Source of the DNA: Caldicellulosiruptor saccharolyticus DSM 8903
GTDB lineage: Bacteria > Bacillota > Thermoanaerobacteria > Caldicellulosiruptorales > Caldicellulosiruptoraceae
Assembly: GCF_000016545.1 (NCBI RefSeq)
Contig: NC_009437.1
Location: 124,001-188,000 of the forward strand
Length of the DNA stretch: 64,000 nt
Reading direction: 5' to 3'
Each line of letters starts with the position of its first letter. Within the stretch, counting starts at the first letter, position 1. Position numbers and translations under genes: made by a program. This document shows positions 57,046 through 64,000 of this stretch, one piece after another. Below the pieces are notes generated by a model. The model worked only from the letters and a program-made list of their open reading frames with translations. It did no database searches and was not told the origin of the DNA.

Positions 57046-57646
57046 ATGCTGAACACAAAGGAATGTTTTAACGATTTAGCAGATAAATGGGATGCGCTTG
57101 TAAAGCATGATACTGACAAGATAGAATTTTTGTTAGGTATTCTAAGAATTAAAAAAGGTTCATATATTTTAGATGTGGGTTGTGGTAACAGGTGTTTTGA
57201 CAGAACATTTGTTAAAAAGGGTTGGAAGTGAAGGTAAAATTTTTGGTGTCGGTTTTTCAGAAAAGATGATAGAGATAGCTAAGAGTAAGTTCAAGAATTT
57301 TCAGAATGTTGAGTTTATAGTTGAAGATGTCAATTCACTGACTTTCAAAAACTATTTTGATTACATAATCTGTTATTCGGTATTTCCACATTTTAAAGGC
57401 AAAAAAGAGGTTTTAAAACAGCTGCATAAAATGCTTAAAAATGGTGGGATTCTTTTAATTGCTCATTCACAGTCAAGAAAGGCTATTAATCAACTTCACA
57501 AAAGTTTGCCTGCTCCCGTGAATAATCATTTTCTGCCCAGTGCATGCTATATTAAAATGATTGCTAAGAAATATTTTTTAAATTTAAAAATTATCGATAA
57601 TGATGAGGAAATTTTTGCAATTGTCTTGAAAAAGAAAAGTCGATAA
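57046..57646 (+). pseudogene. Class I SAM-dependent methyltransferase, one frameshift
   Basis: ATG 57046 starts MLNTKECFNDLADKWDALVK. At 57184-57192 one extra base breaks the frame inside the SAM-binding motif; removing it gives ILDVGCGTGVLTEHLLKRVG, the standard motif I, and then GVGFSEKMIEIAK and VEFIVEDVNSLTF. About 199 residues with a Methyltransf_11/25 fold. It lies directly upstream of the metal-type ABC importer but is separated by leader hairpins; the substrate is unknown. Confidence 0.82.
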
Positions 57647-57661
57647 ATTATAATATACACT

Positions 57662-57795
57662 TGATGAGCATCACGAAGCTGCTCATCAGTTAGATTGTTA
57701 ATTGGTACATACAAAGAATCTAAGAAACTCTCAATTATATAGATATTAAACATAAAACCCACGAAGGGTGAAGGTTTCACCTTTTGTGGGTTTTT
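57662..57795 (+). promoter_or_regulatory. Structured leader and terminator-type hairpin before the ABC importer genes
   Basis: Two hairpins lie between the methyltransferase and the binding-protein gene. First, TGATGAGCA (57662-57670) pairs perfectly with TGCTCATCA (57680-57688). Second, a long terminator-like hairpin starting CCCACGAAGGGTGAA (57758 onwards) closes with TTCACCTTTTGTGGG and TTTTT (57791-57795). The second ends 40 bases before the ATG, which is suited to attenuation by a riboswitch or to ending the upstream transcript. No known riboswitch consensus was recognised. Confidence 0.6.
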
Positions 57796-57835
57796 ATTAT
57801 TTTGTTACAAATATATACAAAGGAGGTATAAAATA

Positions 57836-58970
57836 ATGAAAAGTAAATCTTTTAACTTGATCAGAAAAACGGTAGTAAGTTTTTTATTGATTTTAAGCGT
57901 TTTACTTCTGATTGCCTCTGCTGTATTCTCAGGTTATGCAAAACAAGAAAAGTCTTCTCAAAAGCTTGTAATCACAGACCTTCTTGGCAGAAAAGTAGAG
58001 ATTGAAAACAAGAAGAACAAAAGAATTGTTGCGATAGGACCTGGTGCACTCAGGCTTGTTTTGTATGTCAATGGAACAAAGAATATAGTTGGAGTTGAAA
58101 ATGCAGAAAAGGCATGGGAAGAAGGTTCAAGAACATATATCATGGCATATCCTGAGCTCAAAAAGACTTCCAACAATTGGCCAAGGTGGGGCAGACTCAT
58201 CCCCTGACCCGGAAAAACTTATTTCTGTAAAACCAGATGTTATTTTTGCAGCAAGTTTTTTAGACAGGGCAAAGGCAGATGCTCTTCAGACAAAAACAAA
58301 GATTCCTGTTGTGGTACTTGACTATGGTACAAAGCTCCTTTTTGATGAGAATGTATACAAATCACTCAGAATCATTGGAAAGATTGTAGGAAAGCAGCAG
58401 CGTGCAGAAGACCTCATAAATTATATGCAAAGGTGCAAGGCATTTTTCAATGAAAGAACCAGAAATATACCGGTTTCTAAAAAGCCAAGGGTGTATGTTG
58501 GGGCTATCAGCTTCAAAGGCGGGCATGGATTTGAAAGCACAATGGGCAAATACTTTCCATTTTTGGCCATAAATGCAGTAAATGTTGCAGACCAGGCCAA
58601 TAAAGAAGGCTGGTTCATGGTTGAAAAAGAAAAGATTTTAGAGTGGGACCCTGATATTATATTTATTGACCAGGCAAATTTGGATCTTGTAAAACAGGAT
58701 TACAAGAAAAACCCTGAGTTTTATAAATCACTTTCAGCTTTCAAATATGGCAAAGTTTACGGTCAGCTTCCTTACAACTTCTATTGGACCAACATTGACA
58801 CTGTTTTGGCAAACACATTCTTTATTGCAAAGGTTGTGTATCCAGACAGATTCAAAGATGTTGACCCAATCAAGCGAGCAGATGAGATTTACAAATTCTT
58901 CTTAGGGAAGCCGCTTTATACCAAGATGGCAAAGAAATTTGGTGGGTTTGTGAAAATAAAGCTTGACTAA
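57836..58970 (+). pseudogene. Periplasmic-type binding protein of a FecB/MolA-like metal(loid) ABC importer, one frameshift
   Basis: ATG 57836 follows AAGGAGG. An N-terminal hydrophobic export segment (VVSFLLILSVLLLIASAVF) is followed by KLVITDLLGRKVEIENKK, the usual start of this family. At the A5 run 58160-58164 one extra A breaks the frame; removing it gives YPELKRLPTIGQGGADSSPDPEKL and an open frame to 58970, about 377 residues. The fold is the class III binding protein used for siderophores, cobalamin, haem and, in MolA-type relatives, molybdate/tungstate. A FecCD permease and an ATPase follow. An FmdE-like gene downstream favours molybdate or tungstate (inference). Confidence 0.82.
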
Positions 58971-58998
58971 AAATTAAGAGCAAAGAGGTTTTTTGAAG

Positions 58999-60075
58999 AT
59001 GACTCAAGAAGTAGAGAAACACCAAAAACTAAAATCCCAGTACAAAAAGCTTGTTGCTGAGAAAGTGCTGTTTTTAATTACTATTGCTATCTTGACAGTG
59101 CTTCTTTCGGTATATGCAATATCGTCGGGTTCATCAGATTTGAGTTTTTCTGATGTTTTAAAGGCTTTTTTGGGAAAAAGTGATGAAAGAACAGTTCTTA
59201 TAGTCTTTGACATAAGACTTGTAAGAGTTGTTGCGGCAATTTTGGCAGGGATTGGTCTTGCAATTGGAGGAGCTGCAATTCAAAGCCTTTTTCACAACCC
59301 CTTAGCATCTCCTTTTACTCTTGGAATTTCGCAAGGTGCTGCGTTTGGTGCTGCAATTGGAATAATTGTGCTGGGCGGCGGGGTAGCATCCTCTGCTGCC
59401 TCTGACTCTGTTACTATTTTGCATCCATCTTTGGTTGTTACATGTGCATTTTTAGGGTCGATGTTATCAACGGCAGTAGTGCTTGCTTTGGCACAAATAA
59501 AGAGGTTTTCACCAGAGGCAGTTGTGCTTTCAGGAGTTGCTCTGAGCTCTCTTTTTTCTGCAGCAACAACAACAGTTCAGTATTTTGCATCTGATGTCAA
59601 AATTGCTGCGCTTGTGTTCTGGACATTTGGCGATATTGGAAGGGCAACATGGGATGATGTAAAGATTATGGCGGTTTTTGTAATTTTAGCATGGCTGTAT
59701 TTTTTGGCAAGTTCATGGAACTACAATGCAATTGCAAGCGGGGAGGATGTGGCAAAAAGCCTTGGTGTGAATGTTGAGAAAACAAGGTTTTTGGGTATTT
59801 TAGTAAGCAGCTTTATAACATCGGTGATTGTCTCTTTCTTAGGAATTATAGGTTTTATATGTTTGATAGCACCTCACATAGCACGAAGGTTTATAGGAAA
59901 TGACCAGAGATTTTTAACAATAGCATCTGGTCTTGTAGGAGGGTTTTTACTTCTATTATCAGACACAGTAGCAAGACTTATAATACAGCCAGTTGTTTTG
60001 CCAGTTGGCGCTGTAACATCTTTTCTGGGTGCTCCGCTTTTTATATATCTTTTAATCCGCGGAAAGAAGGTATGA
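58999..60075 (+). CDS. FecCD-type ABC transporter permease
   Basis: The ATG at 58999 (MTQEVEKHQKLK) is 10 bases after AAGAGG; a TTG at 58993 is in the same frame. 358 residues, about ten membrane segments. RLVRVVAAILAGIGLAIGGAAIQSLFHNPLASPFTLGISQGAAFGAAIG is the FecCD signature region, with GIIGFICLIAPHIARRFIGNDQRF late in the protein as the ATPase-coupling loop. It lies between the binding-protein and ATPase genes. Confidence 0.94.
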   Translation: MTQEVEKHQKLKSQYKKLVAEKVLFLITIAILTVLLSVYAISSGSSDLSFSDVLKAFLGKSDERTVLIVFDIRLVRVVAAILAGIGLAIGGAAIQSLFHNPLASPFTLGISQGAAFGAAIGIIVLGGGVASSAASDSVTILHPSLVVTCAFLGSMLSTAVVLALAQIKRFSPEAVVLSGVALSSLFSAATTTVQYFASDVKIAALVFWTFGDIGRATWDDVKIMAVFVILAWLYFLASSWNYNAIASGEDVAKSLGVNVEKTRFLGILVSSFITSVIVSFLGIIGFICLIAPHIARRFIGNDQRFLTIASGLVGGFLLLLSDTVARLIIQPVVLPVGAVTSFLGAPLFIYLLIRGKKV

Positions 60076-60078
60076 AAA

Positions 60079-60843
60079 ATGCTGAAAGTAGATAACCTTG
60101 AATTTAGCTTCAAAGACTTTCAGGTCTTAAGTGGGATTTGTTTTGAAGCAAGAAGGGGAGAGTTTGTGTCAATTTTAGGAAACAACGGTGCAGGAAAATC
60201 TACACTTTTAAAGTGCATAGCAAGGCTTTTAAAGCCCAAAAGTGGAGTTGTGCTAATAGACGGCAAGGACGTAAATAGTTTTTCACTACACCAGCTTTCT
60301 AAAAATGTTGCATATGTTCCGCAAAGATACACTACAAACAGAATAACAGTGTATGAGGCAATACTTCTTGGGAGAAAACCGCATTTTACTGGACTTATCC
60401 CTTCTTCAGAAGATTTGGAGAAGGTTGAGATGGCACTTGATATTTTTGGCTTGAAACACCTTGCTTTCAGATACTTAGATGAGATAAGCGGCGGAGAGCT
60501 TCAAAAAGTAGTGATTGCAAGAGCGTTTGTTCAGGAGCCCAAAGTGCTGCTTTTGGATGAGCCAATAAACAACCTTGACTTGAAAAATCAAATAGAGGTT
60601 TTGAAGATTTTAAAAAAGCTTTCAAGGCAGGAAGAGATTTTAGTAATTGTAATCTTACATGACTTGAATCTGGCCATCAGGTTTTCTGATTGGTTTATCT
60701 TCATCAAAGACAGAAAGATATTTGCATCAGGTGGAAAAGAAATAATAACAGCTGATATGATTTCAAAAGTATATGGCGTAGATGTAAAAGTAGAAAAACA
60801 TGGTGATGAGATTTTTGTTGTTCCAATAGTAGCTGCTATTTAA
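60079..60843 (+). CDS. ABC transporter ATP-binding protein (FepC/BtuD-like)
   Basis: 254 residues starting 4 bases after the permease stop. Walker A GNNGAGKSTLLKCIARLL, Q-loop YVPQRY, signature EISGGELQKVVIARAF, Walker B VLLLDEPINNLDLKNQ. It energises the FecCD-type permease for metal-complex or oxyanion uptake. Confidence 0.94.
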   Translation: MLKVDNLEFSFKDFQVLSGICFEARRGEFVSILGNNGAGKSTLLKCIARLLKPKSGVVLIDGKDVNSFSLHQLSKNVAYVPQRYTTNRITVYEAILLGRKPHFTGLIPSSEDLEKVEMALDIFGLKHLAFRYLDEISGGELQKVVIARAFVQEPKVLLLDEPINNLDLKNQIEVLKILKKLSRQEEILVIVILHDLNLAIRFSDWFIFIKDRKIFASGGKEIITADMISKVYGVDVKVEKHGDEIFVVPIVAAI

Positions 60844-60880
60844 ACATAAATTAGTTTTTAAAAGGGGAGGTTTTGGCCTG

Positions 60881-61315
60881 ATGGAACTTGTGAAAATAGG
60901 AGTAATTCACAGCCCGTATAAAACAAAAGAGGAGGCACCGCGGCAAGGTGCGGATTCAGAAGAAGTTTGCTATATAGAGATATTTGGAAATTATATTGAT
61001 GGTTTAAAGGATATCGAAGAGGCAAAGTACTTAATAGTTTTGTACTGGGGACATCAATCAAACAGGGAGATTTTAATTACAAAGACACCATTTTCAGATG
61101 TTCCAAAAGGTGTTTTTGCATGCAGGTCTCCAAACAGACCAAATCCAATACTTTTTGACGTTGCGGAGCTAATAGATCGCAAAGGCAACCTTCTTCTTGT
61201 AAAAGGACTTGATGCGATAAATGGTTCACCTGTAATAGATATAAAACCATATTATGAAAGAATTGACATTCCCAGAGGGTTACAAGAAAAAATTTTTGAA
61301 GAACAAAGCAAATGA
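60881..61315 (+). CDS. TrmO-like SAM-dependent methyltransferase (YaeB/UPF0066 family)
   Basis: 144 residues. ELVKIGVIHSPYKTKEEAPRQG, YLIVLYWGHQSN, GVFACRSPNRPNPILFDVAEL and GLDAINGSPVIDIKPY are the UPF0066 motifs. The Escherichia coli member TrmO methylates N6-threonylcarbamoyladenosine at tRNA position 37. In many Firmicutes and archaea a short form is found with metal transporters and FmdE-like genes, as here, and its substrate may differ. The ATG is behind AAAAGGGGAGG. It overlaps the next frame by 4 bases. Confidence 0.88.
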   Translation: MELVKIGVIHSPYKTKEEAPRQGADSEEVCYIEIFGNYIDGLKDIEEAKYLIVLYWGHQSNREILITKTPFSDVPKGVFACRSPNRPNPILFDVAELIDRKGNLLLVKGLDAINGSPVIDIKPYYERIDIPRGLQEKIFEEQSK

Positions 61316-61338
61316 CATGTTTGAAAGGCGGTGATAAT

Positions 61339-61878
61339 ATGACATGGGAAAAAGAACTTTTCTGGAAAAAGGCAGCTGAGTTTCACGGGCACATATGCCC
61401 AGGTCTTGCAATAGGATTTAGGGCATGTGAAGCAGCAGCAAAAAAGCTTTCTCTTGAGTTTTCTTCAGATGAAGAGGTAGTTTGCATAACAGAGAACGAT
61501 GCATGTGGTGTTGATGCTATTCAGGCGATTTTGGGCTGTACTGCCGGCAAAGGCAATCTCATTTTCAAAGACAGGGGAAAACAGGCATTTACATTTTTCA
61601 GAAGGGATACAAATCAGGGTATTAGAATTGTTTTCAAAGGTTTTGATAAAAACAGGTCAAGAGAAGAAAACCTGCAGTATATCCTTAATGCTCCTTTGGA
61701 TGAGATTTTCGAGTACAAGCAGCCTAAAGACAAACTTCCAAATATGGCACGAATTTTCCGTTCTTTAAAATGTGAAAACTGTGGAGAGAGAGCAGCAGAG
61801 CACAGAATAAGAATTTTGGATGGCAAATTTTTGTGTCTTGACTGCTATGAAGAGTACTCAAGAGGATGGGGAAGATAA
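61339..61878 (+). CDS. FmdE-like protein (formylmethanofuran dehydrogenase subunit E family) with zinc ribbon
   Basis: The ATG at 61339 follows AAAGGCGG; an upstream in-frame start at 61312 precedes the ribosome site. 179 residues. FHGHICPGLAIGFRACEAA near residue 20 is the FmdE signature, with ENDACGVDAIQAILGCTAGKGNL further on. The C-terminal CENCG...CLDC is a four-Cys zinc ribbon. The family is tied to molybdenum/tungsten metabolism in methanogens; in bacteria its exact role is unknown, but linkage with a metal importer is frequent. Confidence 0.88.
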   Translation: MTWEKELFWKKAAEFHGHICPGLAIGFRACEAAAKKLSLEFSSDEEVVCITENDACGVDAIQAILGCTAGKGNLIFKDRGKQAFTFFRRDTNQGIRIVFKGFDKNRSREENLQYILNAPLDEIFEYKQPKDKLPNMARIFRSLKCENCGERAAEHRIRILDGKFLCLDCYEEYSRGWGR

Positions 61879-62313
61879 AGTCTTTTGCTCATCCTCTTTT
61901 TTTAAAGTCTCTTTAATGTCCTCAATAATCTGAGAAAATATCTCTTTCATAGATAAATTCACAGTGCCGGGAATGAAGATACCATGAAGATTCAAAGGAA
62001 TGATGTACTTTTTACAATCAAGGCTGAAGACTAAATATGCTATCTTTGCAGTAATTTCACCGTTTATTCCACCACAGGTAAGAATTCCAATAGGCCCAAC
62101 AATTGCATCTGGCACAAAGTTTGTCAAAAAATAAACAATTTCATCTTCACCACAATATCCGCTGTCTGCACCGTTTTTGAGCATATTTTGCATGGCAACT
62201 TTGTTTGTTCCAAGCGCAACAACTTTTATTTTATCTTCAAATTCTTTTTTTAGTCTTTTTATAAATTCCCTTCCAATTCCAGCACCCTGTCCGTCTAAAA
62301 CTGCAATGACCAT
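61858..62313 (-). CDS. DUF3842-like small protein
   Basis: 151 residues. The N-terminal IAVLDGQGAGIGREFIKRLKKEF and VVALGTNKVAMQNMLKNGAD, followed by VGPIGILTCGGINGEITAK, resemble DUF3842 family members, with a Gly-rich loop that suggests nucleotide or anion binding. There is no membrane segment. Its end overlaps the FmdE-like gene by 21 bases on the opposite strand. A degraded copy lies at the right edge of the window (63646-64000). Confidence 0.8.
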   Translation of the reverse strand: MVIAVLDGQGAGIGREFIKRLKKEFEDKIKVVALGTNKVAMQNMLKNGADSGYCGEDEIVYFLTNFVPDAIVGPIGILTCGGINGEITAKIAYLVFSLDCKKYIIPLNLHGIFIPGTVNLSMKEIFSQIIEDIKETLKKEDEQKTLSSPSS

Positions 62314-62561
62314 GTGTGTATCTCAATCCTTTGACATTGTGTTCTTTTTTAAGTAATTTTAATTATAAAACCTTTTGAATTTGGTTGTCAAAGGAATTAT
62401 CAATTATCTTTTTAATTTTTCAGTTATATAGCTTTTGTATTATTTTGCCTTCAAAAAATCGCAAAAAATTTAATTGAATATTTGCAACAATTTTGTGTAT
62501 AATTTCTCATGTATGGAGTTCCAAAATACTCAAATAATAATTTTATATGGTGAAGGAGACT

Positions 62562-63629
62562 ATGAAAAGGATCTTGATTGTTGATGACTCTGAACTGATG
62601 TGTGAAGTTATAAAGGGAGCTTTGAGGGGTTTAGGAGAAGATATAGTTGTTTTTATAGCTACAAATCCTCTTATAGCTATTAGAAAGGCTGGTTTATTTA
62701 ACATTGATTTAGCATTAATTGACTATGAAATGCCTTATATGAATGGTCTTTTACTTATCGGCTATTTAAAGGAGATAAATCCATTAACAAAAATTGTAAT
62801 GGTTTCTGCTTATACTGAACCTGGTGCCCAGATTACTCTTGAAGCACTTGCAAGAGGTGCAATTGATTACATATTAAAACCCTCAAATAAAGAAGAATTT
62901 GAAGGATTCAAAAAAGAACTGTTAGAAAAAGTTCGCTGGATATTAACAGGAAGAGAGTTTAGCCGCAAAAAAAGTAAGATAGAGAAAGACAGGTCTAAGG
63001 TTTTAAGTTATCTTGAGGGTCTTAAAGCTGGTACTCCTAATTATTTAGTGGATAAGCTAAGAGAAAGTAAAGTAATAGCAATTGGAATTTCAACAGGAGG
63101 TCCCCCTGTTTTAGAAAAGATTTTTACAAATCTTAAGAAAGATTTTTCAATTCCAATATTGGTTGTTCAGCACATGCCACCAGCATTTACAAAAGCCTTG
63201 GCTGAAAGACTTTGCAAACTTTCTCAAAGACAGGTGAAAGAAGCCGAAGATGGTGAAAAGATTGAAAATGGTGTAATTTATATAGCAAAAGGTGGAGTGC
63301 ATCTTGCTGTTGAAAAGATCTTAGGAAAGTATTACTTAAGACTTCTTGAAAATGTTGAAAAGGTAAATAGCCACAAACCATCTTGTGATATTTTATTCAG
63401 TTCGGTTGCTGAATGGTACGGGAAAAATGCAACAGGCATAATCATGACTGGAATGGGCTGTGATGGAGCAAATGGTCTTTTAGAAATGAAAAATCAGGGT
63501 GCCTTGACAATTGCGCAAAGCAAAGAATCATGCGTAGTTTTTGGCATGCCAAGAGTTGCTATAGAAAAAGGAGCGGCTGAAGCAGTACTAAGTACAGATG
63601 AGATTATAAGGCTTTTAAATGAGGTGTAA
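62562..63629 (+). CDS. cheB: CheB-type chemotaxis response regulator / protein-glutamate methylesterase
   Basis: The ATG at 62562 (MKRILIVDDSELM) lies behind GAAGGAG; a start at 62547 precedes the ribosome site. 355 residues: a receiver domain with Asp in LALIDYEMP and Lys in YILKPSNK, a linker, then a CheB methylesterase with Ser in GISTGGP, His in VQHMPP and Asp in MGCDGANG. CheB removes methyl groups from chemoreceptors when phosphorylated. No cheA, cheR or receptor is in the window, so it is an orphan here. DUF3842-like genes flank it on both sides. Confidence 0.92.
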   Translation: MKRILIVDDSELMCEVIKGALRGLGEDIVVFIATNPLIAIRKAGLFNIDLALIDYEMPYMNGLLLIGYLKEINPLTKIVMVSAYTEPGAQITLEALARGAIDYILKPSNKEEFEGFKKELLEKVRWILTGREFSRKKSKIEKDRSKVLSYLEGLKAGTPNYLVDKLRESKVIAIGISTGGPPVLEKIFTNLKKDFSIPILVVQHMPPAFTKALAERLCKLSQRQVKEAEDGEKIENGVIYIAKGGVHLAVEKILGKYYLRLLENVEKVNSHKPSCDILFSSVAEWYGKNATGIIMTGMGCDGANGLLEMKNQGALTIAQSKESCVVFGMPRVAIEKGAAEAVLSTDEIIRLLNEV

Positions 63630-63645
63630 ACCTAAAATAATAAAT

Positions 63646-64000
63646 TTAATATATCTCTTTGAGATAAAAAGAGACGTCAATTCTATTCACACTGCCTAAG
63701 ATAAATACTCAAATGAAAATTCAAAGAGATTACACACTTTTTACAATTCAGGCTGAAAACCAAATGTGCCAGTTTTATAGCGATTTTTCCATTTATTCCA
63801 CCTGTTCCACTACGAGTCAGAATTCCAATAGGACTAAAGATTGCGTCTGGCACAAAGTTTATTAAAAAATGAACAATTTCATCTTCATCACAACATTCTA
63901 CATCTGCGCCATTTTTGGTCATGTTCTGCATAGCTACTTTGTTTGTTCCAAGCGCAACAACCTCTATACCTTTACATCCAAAACAGAAGTTGAAAAATTA
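63646..64000 (-). pseudogene. Second DUF3842-like copy, frameshifted and cut by the window edge
   Basis: The frame from the window edge reads KGIEVVALGTNKVAMQNMTK and later DAIFSPIGILTRSGTGGING, close to the intact copy at 61858-62313. At about 63701-63720 the frame shifts: the first frame ends LSIYLRQCE, while another continues GVFILGSVNRIDVSFYLKEIY to a stop at 63646, matching GIFIPGTVNLSMKEIF of the intact copy. It also has GTGG where the other has CGG. It appears to be a decaying duplicate. Confidence 0.7.

Noticed and set aside
1..64000. CRISPR arrays, tRNA and rRNA genes, replication origin
   Set aside because: No regularly spaced repeats, no cloverleaf-like sequences with CCA ends and no rRNA-like blocks were seen on reading; a tool such as tRNAscan-SE could still find something missed by eye.

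Overview
The window is AT-rich DNA of a low-GC Firmicute. Three things point to a plant-polysaccharide-degrading thermophilic clostridial lineage, probably Caldicellulosiruptor: glycoside hydrolases beside a YesMN-type two-component system and a sugar ABC importer, many TTG/GTG starts behind strong GGAGG ribosome sites, and the gene style overall. The genus call is inference from content, not from a database search. I saw no rRNA, tRNA or CRISPR array.

Layout. 1-5.9 kb: tail of a repetitive cell-surface-type protein, NAD+ synthetase, an orphan MNT-type nucleotidyltransferase and a sensor/regulator pair. 6.1-14 kb: lipoprotein solute-binding protein, two sugar permeases, GH2 beta-mannosidase and a frameshifted GH15 glucoamylase-like gene. 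14-16 kb: a small peptide/membrane-protein locus on the minus strand. 16.3-21.4 kb: GT-B glycosyltransferase, a sugar nucleotidyltransferase fused to a phosphomannomutase-like domain, a GH5 enzyme and a VanZ-like protein. 21.6-27.7 kb: a complete insertion sequence just upstream of a GntR/YtrA-type regulator that heads a two-ATPase ABC operon. 27.7-29.7 kb: a decayed IS607-type element whose TnpB is followed by a strongly structured RNA-like end. 29.8-33.3 kb: potassium uptake operon (two TrkA, a 39-residue membrane peptide, TrkH). 33.4-36.9 kb: SpoIID-like protein, QueA and a coiled-coil protein. 37-41.9 kb: a broken type II Wadjet locus with jetD intact, jetC beheaded and jetA reduced to 29 codons. 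42.2-52.7 kb: a peptide-export island. 53.3-56.6 kb: an unrecognised protein and a decayed subtilisin-like protease. 57-62.3 kb: methyltransferase, then a metal(loid)-type ABC importer with TrmO-like and FmdE-like proteins and a DUF3842-like protein. 62.5-64 kb: an orphan CheB and a second, damaged DUF3842-like copy.

The most interesting system is the peptide-export island. A C39 peptidase/ABC exporter and a membrane-fusion protein (split by an IS256-family element with a clean 8-bp target duplication) precede several short double-glycine-leader peptides, CPBP proteases and an ABC pair. Three peptides share a C-terminal signature (aromatic or acidic residue, F, x, K/R, G, F, x, D, G, aromatic). 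A fourth peptide, 31 kb away at 15.7-16.0 kb, has a near match to the same signature beside two tandem paralogous membrane proteins. This looks like an undescribed family of exported, bacteriocin-like peptides with dedicated protection genes.

About ten genes carry single-base frameshifts, several at homopolymer runs, so part of the apparent decay may be sequence error. The Wadjet truncation, the IS insertion and the tnpA truncation cannot be explained that way.
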